NCBI RefSeq assembly: GCF_963662255.1 | Contig: NC_085052.1 | Location: 15,723,151-15,787,150, forward strand | Origin: Cinclus cinclus | Lineage: Eukaryota > Chordata > Aves > Passeriformes > Cinclidae | Length of the DNA: 64,000 nt | Reading direction: 5' to 3' | In this document: piece by piece, positions 24,701-32,531 of the stretch | How the letters are laid out: each line of letters starts with the position of its first letter | Position numbering within the stretch: the first letter of the stretch is position 1 | The notes under the pieces: generated by a model | What the model saw: only the letters and a program-made list of their open reading frames with translations | The model's database searches: none | Told to the model about the DNA's origin: nothing | Position numbers and translations under genes: made by a program

Positions 24701-27700
24701 CCTATCACCTCTTCATTCATCAGATCATGTAGCTTGTGGATTGCTATGATGAAATATGACATATGACTGTGACATAGGGATGAACCCAGTAGTCCTTGCT
24801 GAGCAAAGCCAGCAAGTGAATGTGACGAGTATTTTGCCAAAGATCTTGGGAAAAAAAAATTGTCATTAGTAGTGGATCATTCATAGTTCCAGGTCACTTG
24901 GTATCAGTGAATGATAAATGACATTGCATTTATATAGCAAGTTTTGAAGCAATTTTGCATGGGTACAGCAGCTGGATATGGTTCTAAAGTATTTTAATGT
25001 AGTTTAAAGGTAGTTTTACTGTTTATTCAAGTATTTAATGATAACTATCCAAAGACTAATGTTTTGTAAATATTTTGTAAAAATGCAGTCTCTAAATCTA
25101 AAATATTTTTAAAACTTTGAGCAACTATTAGATGTAATTAGAACCAGCATATATTCCTGAATATTTTTATTATAATTATTGATTATATTATTTATCCTAT
25201 TTTTATTATAATGTAATTTTTAAAAATAATTGACAGATTCAATATGTGATTGAGATTAATTAATCTCTCTTAATAGTCATATAAATATTATGAAATAAGA
25301 ATTTCACAATCTCTCATCATGTCCCTGGATCTAATCACAAATGGAATAAGGAGATACTAAGTGTAACATAGACTGAGTGCCATGGCAGTGACCTTGGGCC
25401 AGCTGATTCAAATTATAATATATTCATATGTTGTTCTGTACCTCTATGGTTAGAAAATCTCTGTATTTAACAAAATTACTTGCAAACTGAGATGCCTATG
25501 CTTGCAATTATGGCAATATTCTCCACCCTAATAAAATAGTAGTAGAGGTCTCATTTAATGAAATGGTGTAATTGGATAAAAAGTCCAAATCTGTTTCATT
25601 TGTGAATATATCTTTAAGAGACCCTCCAGACACTGGCATAAACTGGTCACTGATCTGCTTTTTTTGTTCAAGTGATCTGGAAAGATAAACATTTTCCCAG
25701 AAATTTTCCTAAATACACTGTGGTTTGCTCTCACTGCTGCCATGACCTCACCAGGGCCCTTGAAATGTAAAAGTCATTAAAAAGATATTGCTTTGCCAAC
25801 AGTACTGTTTTAAAATATTTTAAACCTTGGGAAGATTTTAAAAAAACCCCATCCTGCATAATAATGTTGTCACTGGCTGGGTGTATTGCAGGCTGTTCTG
25901 CCTCCTGGGACAGGGACAGTACTGGTGAAAAAGCTTGGGAATATCTTGCCTTCCATCCACTGGTTCTGTTGGCCTTGTAGAAGCAGGGAGGGAAAGTTGT
26001 GACAGCAGCTGTGACACAACTTCTGCAGCAGCACTGTCAGAGGTTGATGCAAAGAGCATAAGGGCTGTTATTTCAAACCTAAGAGCTTGCCCTAAATTCC
26101 TTGCATGCTACTGAAATGTCTTGGGGTTTAATTGCATGTGGTGGAACTGAGAGGTTTCTTTTCATCTGGGTCTGCTACCTTGTGAATGTAAAAATTCCTG
26201 CTAATGCCTGCAGGAGGTGTGATAGGAGTTGACAGGGATCTGTTGTTCCAAGGATTTTATTTCAGCTGAAAGATGCCCTTGAGACCTGCTCTTTGGCAAA
26301 AGCATCTAGTCCAGCCAATATATGGCACTAAGGATGGTAGCAAAGAGTCATCTTTGTTATATTATCCTTTATCAGTCTTGAATCCAAGTACCTTCAGTCT
26401 TCAAGTGTTCCCTGTGTTTGTGGCTTCACCTCTCTAGAACTGCCAGTGTCAGAACAATTTAAAGTCCAGACAGAGTCATGTGAAAGGGAACTGCTCTCTG
26501 TCCCTGGAGGATTTTGCTCCTCTTTGCCCCTGAGCTGGAGCAATTAGAGCTCTGTAATACCAGTCGGGTCCCAGGCTTTCCAGGGAGGCAGCTCCTGGTA
26601 CTCACCCCTTCGCCTTCTCCTTGGCTTTTATCTCTGACCTCAGCACTCCCAGCCCTCTGCTATGGAGCCACTGGCACCTTCAGATGGTGCTGTAGGTTTG
26701 AGCATTATGTTTGCTGTCAGAGATGTGTCATGCCACAAAACAGCTCTGGGCAACCCTTAACTTCTGGAAAACCATTGGTAAAAGTTGATCAGAGGGTGCT
26801 GCAAACAGCAGCAACCTGACGTGCTGTTCCCTGCAGAAACAGAGGCTGGGAGACTGCGAGGGGACCCGGACCTTGGACAAGGCACATATTAGATTTGTCT
26901 GGCCCTATATGTGAGCTGGTTAATTTTGTAACTTGTTGTGGATACATCTGCTGCGGAGCTATTGGGAACTCTGCCCTGCTTCAGACTGTACAGCTTAAAA
27001 AGCAAGCAAGTCCTTTGCCTGGTGTGTGCTCCCTACAGCACTTCCCAGGCTGACCTGCTCTAGCAGAGAGGCCTTTATGCTTTTGACTCTTTCCTTGTGT
27101 CCCCTCCCAGATAAGGTCAGTCGTAACCAGAGATGGATCAAATGCAACCCATTTTAGCTGCCAGCACATCTAGAATTTGTGCATAAACCACTGCCCATAT
27201 CCACTGCCTGGGCAGAAAAGTAAAAGCTGAGTGCAAAGGGGAATTGGCAGATGAAGATAAGCATAATACTTGAAATGGACTTCGCTCAATGTGCTGTAAT
27301 GCATGCCAAAGTGCTGCCTTAAAATTGGTAAATCTTGTGAGGAAACCTCAGAAAAGGTGGATTGGTGGTAAGGTGTACTCATCCCAGCTGTGGTTCTGCA
27401 TCAGTCACTTGGCAAGTGGATGTCCAGTTCATAGAGAAATGCTTTGGTCCCTGCCAACCCAGGATGAGTGCGGGTTTGGGGAGAGCAGAGTAGGGGCCAG
27501 GGCCCTCTGCGCAGGGCAGAGCCTGCAAAAGGTGAGAACAGTCTGAGACACAATCACTTTGAAATGTTATTCAAATTTGTCATTTCCATTCCTCTCCCAG
27601 GAATCAGCAATTGAGCTCATATTTGCTGCTTTTTTCACCACGGCTAGCGCTAGCACCTCTCTGATCCTCCTGCTATTGAAGCACCCCTCAGTGATTGAAA

Positions 27701-28739
27701 AAATAAGGCAGGAGCTGATGTCCCATGAGTTGTACCAGCAGAGTCAGTGCTGCCCTGCAGGACCCTGCCTGGACACACTAACCATCCAGAGCAGGGACAG
27801 AGAGAAACCACTTTCCTCCTCCATGGCCAAAGATATTCACAAGGACCAGAGCCAGTCCCCGGCCCCAGTGGAGGAAGATTCCCTCCAGCCCCGTGCCCTG
27901 CTGGAGCCCACTGTCCCCCGGAGCAGCCCCTGCACTGGCCCCCAGCTCCTGGCATCAGCAGGACAAAGCTGTCACTGCACCTCAGACATCAGCCTGGAGA
28001 AGCTGAGCCGCCTGCGCTACCTGGACTGTGTGATCAAGGAGGTGCTGCGGGTGCTGCCCCCAGTCTCCGGAGGTTACAGGACGGCACTGCAGACTTTTGA
28101 GCTCGATGTAAGTGCCTCTCATTCTGGCAGGCTGCTAAAAGCTGCCGCCTTCCGTTGTGTGCAAACACCCTGTGTCAAACACAGTGGCGGTGCTTGGCAG
28201 TGTAGGTCAAGGGGAAGTGTCACCCAGCAACCTCTGTGGGTCCCAGTTGGGCTGGGGAAAAAAGGAACTGTAGAGCAGGTGAGCAGTGCAATGGGGCTGT
28301 CCCCTGGCACCCTCTGCTCACCCTCCAGTAGCACAGGTATCTAACAGGTATCTCCTCTTCTTCTCTCCCTCCCCAGGGCTACCAGATCCCCAAAGGCTGG
28401 AGCATCATGTACAGCATCCGTGACACACACGAGACAGCTGCTGTCTACCACAGCCCCCCCAGCAGCTTTGACCCAGACCGCTTCGGTGCCGGCCGGCCAG
28501 AGGCTGCAGGCCGGTTCCACTACATCCCCTTCGGGGGAGGGGCACGGAGCTGCATTGGGAAGGAGCTGGCACAGGCCATCCTCAAGCTGCTGGCCATTGA
28601 GCTGGTCAGCACGGCCCGCTGGGAGCTGGCCACCCCTGGCTACCCCACCATGCAGACTGTGCCCATCGTGCACCCTGTCGATGATGGGCTGCAGCTCTAC
28701 TTCCACGCCCTGCAGCCCAGCCAAGGCCACAAGGCCTGA
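21564..28739 (+). CDS. CYP26C1: Cytochrome P450 26C1, retinoic acid hydroxylase
   Basis: CYP26C1 is an ER-anchored microsomal P450 that oxidises all-trans and 9-cis retinoic acid, limiting retinoid signalling in the hindbrain, face and other embryonic tissue. Six exons join in frame: 21564-21755, 21836-22060, 22172-22447, 24077-24232, 27601-28107 and 28377-28739, giving 572 residues with all introns in phase 0. The N-terminus has a hydrophobic anchor (about residues 10-29), then [17 protein letters not shown]. The I-helix reads AAFFTTAS (292-299); the ExxR motif is E430-R433; the heme loop [10 protein letters not shown] carries Cys511. [13 protein letters not shown] and the AAFFTTAS I-helix separate it from CYP26A1 and B1. 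The start ATG has A at -3. It is about 50 residues longer than the human protein as I recall it, owing to a long linker in exon 5. Confidence 0.95.
21836..22060 (+). CDS. CYP26C1: CYP26C1 exon 2
   Basis: Encodes residues 65-139, beginning [20 protein letters not shown] and running through [20 protein letters not shown] and [20 protein letters not shown]. This is the substrate-access region shared by all CYP26 enzymes. The exon has 225 nt, the same length as CYP26A1 exon 2. Acceptor CCCCAG, donor GTGAGT. Confidence 0.93.
22172..22447 (+). CDS. CYP26C1: CYP26C1 exon 3
   Basis: Encodes residues 140-231: [32 protein letters not shown], and [20 protein letters not shown] ending RK. The NLFSLP and PFSGL blocks are CYP26 signatures. 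The donor is GTACTG, a weaker site than in the other exons. Confidence 0.93.
22448..24076 (+). other. CYP26C1: CYP26C1 intron 3, pyrimidine-rich
   Basis: A 1.6 kb intron. From about 22600 to 23500 the + strand is strikingly C/T-rich, with many TCCC and CTTC runs, which keeps several frames open without any protein-like content. No known repeat is recognised. Confidence 0.8.
24077..24232 (+). CDS. CYP26C1: CYP26C1 exon 4
   Basis: Encodes residues 232-283, [20 protein letters not shown] and [14 protein letters not shown], ending in QELK. It corresponds to CYP26A1 exon 4 (GLRARNIIHAKIEENIRAKM). Acceptor TCTCACAG, donor GTAAGG. It lies 1.6 kb after exon 3 and 3.4 kb before exon 5. Confidence 0.92.
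24233..27600 (+). other. CYP26C1: CYP26C1 intron 4
   Basis: A 3.4 kb intron, the longest in the gene. It contains a very AT-rich core (about 24840-25520) in which ATTTTTATTATAAT occurs twice, at 25163-25176 and 25199-25212. The flanks are of average composition. I see no exon, although several short open frames exist. Confidence 0.85.
27601..28107 (+). CDS. CYP26C1: CYP26C1 exon 5 with long linker
   Basis: Encodes residues 284-452. It starts with [20 protein letters not shown] (I-helix), then [19 protein letters not shown], a low-complexity linker (about residues 327-411, at 27730-27984) rich in Ser, Pro, Gln and Cys, then [20 protein letters not shown] with the ExxR pair and [20 protein letters not shown]26A1 divides this region into exons 5 and 6; here the frame is open straight through. 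Acceptor CTCTCCCAG, donor GTAAGT. Confidence 0.92.
28377..28739 (+). CDS. CYP26C1: CYP26C1 exon 6 (heme-binding)
   Basis: Encodes residues 453-572: [27 protein letters not shown], the heme-ligand loop [10 protein letters not shown] (Cys codon 28551-28553), then [20 protein letters not shown] and [19 protein letters not shown]. The stop is TGA at 28737-28739. The preceding pyrimidine tract and CCCCAG acceptor are strong. Confidence 0.94.
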   Translation, partial: GYQIPKGWSIMYSIRDTHETAAVYHSPPSSFDPDRFGAGRPEAAGRFHYIPFGGGARSCIGKELAQAILKLLAIELVSTARWELATPGYPTMQTVPIVHPVDDGLQLYFHALQPSQGHKA

Positions 28740-29775
28740 GCCTGGGGTACACTGCTCCCCTCAGCCCTGGAGCCAATGGCCCCCCACAGCTGCTGGGAGC
28801 AGGTCTCTACTGCCCCAGGCTGGGTATGCTACTGGGTTACTGAAGAACGACACCTTGTAGGTCTTTCTGTTTTTCCTCCCCTGGGGTACAGGCTGGTAGG
28901 GTGTGCAGGGTGCTGCAGTAGGGTGTCCTGCAGACTCCCACTCCTGAGCACTGGGGCAAAACCTGCTGAAGCTGCTGGCAGGGTGCATATGCCATTGGGC
29001 TCAGTCAGCCCCTGCCCCATACAGGCCCTCCACCTACCAGGGATGGGGAGCAAAACTCCCAGACCCACAGCTAAGACTCCCAGGGATATGTCCCGTAGGT
29101 GTGTTATAGGTGAGGCAGGACAAACATCCTCCACACTGTAGCCTTTTAGATGAGAAGAGAGGGAAGGCAGGGGGCTCTGCAGGAAAACACAAGCCAGAGT
29201 TGCCCAATCCACAGCATCAACTCTAGCTAGAATAATAGGGTGTAAAGTGGTTTTTATTGTAAATATTTAATCTCATTCATGCATTTCCCATTAGAACTGG
29301 CACAAAGAGGACATCTCTCATTCACCCACTAATAGTAGATGTGCATGTTGTGCTTGAGCACTGTGCTGTTGCTTAGGATCTACCATGAAGCCCCCTGAGG
29401 TCACCCCAGGGTATTCTGCCCAGCCACAACCTGCCCATGGGATTAGACTGAAGCATGGGGGTTTAGGGAAGCAAATGTTTAGAAAATAGACTTTTCTGAA
29501 TATGTCTGATTTGTGGTAGGAATACCCCTGATCCTGATGATGCTGTTCACATTGCAGAGGGGACATTTACAAGGTGACACAAGCCCTGTAGTAGCTGGCT
29601 GTCTGGCCAGACTGACTCTGTCACCCCAGCTGTGCCAGGGAGTGTCAGGACAGCAACTCCATGCGCCCATCCAGGGGGCGTTACCCAAGGCTGAATGTGG
29701 GTGCTGAGATTGCTTTTTAGTACCCCCACAGGGTATTTCTGTCCCCTGTAAAATAAAATTAAGTGAGTCCTGTTG
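28740..29775 (+). other. CYP26C1: CYP26C1 3' UTR (inferred)
   Basis: About 1 kb between the TGA stop and the first AATAAA (29752-29757). It includes no coding frame of note. The UTR length is inferred from the poly(A) signal only. Confidence 0.5.
29752..29757 (+). terminator. CYP26C1: CYP26C1 poly(A) signal AATAAA
   Basis: The first canonical hexamer after the CYP26C1 stop, within TGTAAAATAAAATT, with GT-rich sequence (GTTGCTTGTGT) 15-25 bp downstream. Confidence 0.5.
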
Positions 29776-30640
29776 CTTGTGTACTGAGAGCAGAGCTGGA
29801 CCCAGGTCCTTGACCCATGTGTTTATACATTTCTTTCAGCTTCACTTCTATTCCCCGTTGTCATGGATTCTGTGCAAATGCAATGGGAAAATAATCCTCC
29901 TTGTCCCACCAGAGCATCCCATGCCTGGTGGTGTTGTGTGCTCTGTGTGAAGAACCAGTTTGACCTGTGCCAAAACATGGCACGAAGACAAATGTCCCTT
30001 TGGAAAGGCTTTGGGGAGCTCTCTGGTCTCCTGAGACTCTATCATCATCCTGCTTCACTGCTAGAGATGACCTTGCCCTGGCCAATCCCCCTTGCCTGTC
30101 CGTGCTGGGGCACTGCAGCAGGGTGTGTGCTGGCCTTAACTGTCAGAGGGCTGCGCAGCTACCTCGGACAGAAACCTGGCTCCCAAATGTGACAGGTCAA
30201 ATCTGGAAGAGGTTGAACTGCAGGGCTGAGTTAAGTGCTATTGGCAAGTCGACCCTGTAGTGAACTGGAGCCTCTAGCCCTCCTGACCTTGCCCTGAAAG
30301 GTGAATCTTTTTGCCTATCAGAGGTGAAATCAGTAGGTGGTGGCTGCAAGTGCCAATGACTAACTAATTAGCAGAAGCTACTGGCTGGCTGAGACCTTAG
30401 GCAGGGCTGGGCCTGCAGCATCCAGCACCCGGTGCAGGAAGGTCAGGGCTCCTCCAGCAGCGCACTTAAAAATTACCCTGAGCGTCAACAAGCCCGCTGA
30501 AAAATGTAACATGAACCTAGTTAAAAAAAAAAAAAAAAGAAAAAAGAGAAACTGATAAACTGATTTTGTTTGCAGATAAACACAAGCATTTACAAATGAA
30601 GTGTAATAATTGTTACTTGTAATCAAAGTTTGTTCATATT
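29776..30640. other. CYP26C1-CYP26A1 intergenic spacer, 5' half
   Basis: Unique-looking DNA with scattered single nuclear-receptor half sites (such as AGGTCA near 30195 and TGACCT at 30284) but no well-spaced pair. A 16-base adenine run lies at 30523-30538. No gene is seen. Confidence 0.55.
30523..30538. repeat. Poly(A) run
   Basis: Sixteen adenines, continuing as A-rich sequence to about 30550. No retroelement body is recognised upstream. Confidence 0.9.
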
Positions 30641-30900
30641 AGGCTGTTAATTTCTTGACCCCCTTCCAAGATGTTTTTAATTATCCCTTTCACTCTTTAC
30701 CATTTGATTCTTTTCAAGCTGATGGCTGGGGAATACACAGCTGGGGAGATAATAAAGCCTTCCTGTGGCAATTATCGGTGCTCAGGCCACCGTATCTCGT
30801 TATTTTGATAGACAGTGAACTTGGCGCGGTTGCCGGCCGGGTTCACGCAGATGTCACGGTCCGTGTTGTAGGTCACAAGCAGGTCAGCGCCCGGCAAGGG
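30641..30900 (+). promoter_or_regulatory. CYP26A1: Candidate distal CYP26A1 retinoic-acid enhancer
   Basis: A block 1.4-1.7 kb upstream of the CYP26A1 start codon holding a perfect DR5 (see the separate entry), with GATA-like and TAATAAA motifs nearby. CYP26A1 genes of other vertebrates are known to carry a second, distal DR5 about 2 kb upstream that cooperates with the proximal element. The block borders are approximate and its enhancer activity is inferred. Confidence 0.6.
30870..30886 (+). promoter_or_regulatory. CYP26A1: Distal DR5 retinoic acid response element
   Basis: AGGTCA-CAAGC-AGGTCA: two perfect half sites in direct repeat with a 5-bp spacer, the ideal RAR/RXR site. It sits 1.38 kb upstream of the CYP26A1 TATA box, where the distal element of the family is expected. 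Confidence 0.85.
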
Positions 30901-32160
30901 GAGAGCGCCGGGTCAGGGCGCGGCCGCCGCTCCCGGGCAGCGCCGGCCGGGCCCGCGGCGAACCCCGAGGGGCTACCGGGGCCGGGGCAGTACCCTCCTG
31001 GGGTTCCCTCCTGGCAAGGGGCTGCGGAGGCGGGCAGGCACCCGACAAGGCATCGTAGGAGGAGGGCGGGTCTCATGTGATGCGTTCATTGTTAGAAAAA
31101 TAGCAATTAAAAGTGACATCTCCCTCTCCCCTACACAGACACACACACAAAATTTCCAGCGTTTATTGAGCTTGTCTACGAATAAGAAATCAAAAGTAAC
31201 AGGGAGGGAAAAGATAAAAACCGTAGAGGAAAAGAAAAGTGGAGAGCTCCGCGGCCCCGCAGCCCCTGTCCGCGCCGGGCGCCCCTTCCCCAGCGGCCGG
31301 CGGCTCCTGCGCCGGCAGCCAGCAGCAGCCACAGGCAGGCGCAGCCCTCCCGCAGCTCTCCCGCAGCTCTCCCGCAGCCCGCTCCGCCGCGCTTCCCCTG
31401 CCCGGAGCCGCCGCTCCCTCCCGAGAGCGCTGCCCGCCCGGCCGTGCCGAGCGCCTCTTCCCGGCCGCGGCAGCCCCGACGGGATGCCGGAGAGCCTCAG
31501 GCGAGGGCGGGCAGAGGATATCGGGGAGAGGCGCTGGGCACGGCGGGTTTGGTGTTTCCTTTCCGCGCTCACCTCCTTTTCCGTCGGTGACCCGCGCTTG
31601 AACCTGCATCGGGAGGCTGAGACGGACTGCTGCCGGCGGCTCCTTCCTCCGCGGCCGGCAGAAATACAAGCCGTGCCTTTCGAGGTGAACCAGGGGACAC
31701 CGAAGACTCATCCGCCGATGCGCCGGCGCGGCTTCGGCTCTGCTCGAGGGGTCTCTGAGCTGTCCCAGCACGGGGCACCGTCCGCTCCGGCCGCCCCACG
31801 GTCCCGGCCGGCGTCTCCCGGCTCCGGCCGCTATCTCGCCGTTCCCAGCCGGGCAAGGAGCTCGGCAGAGCGCATCGGCGCTGGGGGAGGTGTCTCCGGA
31901 CAGCCAGGCCGCCGGGTGCCGGCGCGGGAATTTCTGGGTGCAGCCGCTGATCTCCAACGAGCATCGGGGATAAAAATCCGAGGACGAGGAGTGGGTGGCG
32001 GCAGACCACCGGCTGTCAGCTGTCGGCGGCGTCCCACCGCTCACTCGCCGAGAGCGGTACAGGGTCAGTGAGCCCGCAGCCGCCGCCCCCGACAGCACCT
32101 TTCCTTCCCCGGCAGCGGTCTGCGGCGGGTAGGATGCACTACGCAAAACAAATAGTTAAA
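30901..32160 (+). promoter_or_regulatory. CYP26A1: GC-rich CpG block upstream of CYP26A1
   Basis: Most of this 1.2 kb is GC- and CpG-rich, with an AT-rich break at 31075-31230. It includes three tandem copies of an 11-bp unit (31347-31379). Open frames of 200-300 codons on both strands arise from the lack of AT-rich stops and show no recognisable domain. It is best viewed as the CpG island of the CYP26A1 promoter. Confidence 0.6.
31347..31379. repeat. Three tandem 11-bp units
   Basis: CTCCCGCAGCT twice and CTCCCGCAGCC once, in the GC-rich block upstream of CYP26A1. Confidence 0.9.
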
Positions 32161-32202
32161 GATTTCGGGGGGAGGAGCCAGGCTGCAATCTGCAATTAAA
32201 GA

Positions 32203-32219
32203 TGAACTTTGGGTGAACT
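32203..32219 (-). promoter_or_regulatory. CYP26A1: Proximal DR5 retinoic acid response element
   Basis: TGAACT-TTGGG-TGAACT on the + strand, that is AGTTCA-CCCAA-AGTTCA on the - strand: a DR5 with two identical half sites. It lies 45 bp upstream of the TATA box and matches the proximal element described for human, mouse and zebrafish CYP26A1. A G-rich stretch (32167-32175) and AT-rich homeodomain-like motifs flank it. RAR/RXR binding here would drive feedback induction of the enzyme by its own substrate. Confidence 0.92.
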
Positions 32220-32238
32220 AATTTATCGGACCAAGGTA

Positions 32239-32247
32239 GGGGTGGGC
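32239..32247 (+). promoter_or_regulatory. CYP26A1: GC/CACCC-type Sp/KLF box
   Basis: GGGGTGGGC between the DR5 and the TATA box fits an Sp1/KLF site. The match is short, so it is a suggestion based on position. Confidence 0.4.
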
Positions 32248-32263
32248 AGCAACCTGGGAAGGG

Positions 32264-32270
32264 TATAAAA
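32264..32270 (+). promoter_or_regulatory. CYP26A1: CYP26A1 TATA box
   Basis: TATAAAA in the context GGGTATAAAAGGCGG, 73-79 bp before the start codon. Transcription should start near 32294. Confidence 0.85.
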
Positions 32271-32342
32271 GGCGGCCCGCGGCGAGCCCAGCCTGCGCAC
32301 TCAGAGCTCCCGGGGGGGCTGGCTGGGAGTCGCTCCCCAATC

Positions 32343-32531
32343 ATGGGCTTCTCCGCCCTAGTTACCAGCGCCCTGTGCACCTTCCTGCTGCCCCTGCTAC
32401 TCTTTCTGGCTGCCGTCAAGCTCTGGGACCTGTACTGCGTAAGCAGCCGCGACCCGAGCTGCCCGCTCCCACTGCCCCCGGGCACTATGGGGCTCCCCTT
32501 CTTCGGGGAGACGCTGCAGCTGGTGCTGCAG
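32343..32531 (+). CDS. CYP26A1: CYP26A1 exon 1 (membrane anchor)
   Basis: Encodes residues 1-63: MGFSALVTSALCTFLLPLLL and on as the ER anchor, LWDLYCVSSRDPSC linker, then PLPPGTMGLPFFGETLQLVL ending with Q. Donor GTAAGG directly follows CAG. Confidence 0.95.

Noticed and set aside
26514..26819. 101-codon + strand frame in CYP26C1 intron 4 containing RVPGFPG
   Set aside because: It briefly recalled the EXOC6 PVPGFQG segment but lies after the EXOC6 stop and inside another gene, and the rest does not match.
30284..30304. TGACCT and AGGTGA half sites as an everted repeat
   Set aside because: Spacer is 9 bp rather than the 8 bp favoured by RAR/RXR, and one half site is imperfect.
31166..32071. 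301-codon open frame on the + strand upstream of CYP26A1, with a 318-codon frame opposite
   Set aside because: Both lie in the GC-rich promoter island, are rich in Arg, Pro, Ala and Gly, show no domain, and are explained by scarcity of AT-rich stop codons.
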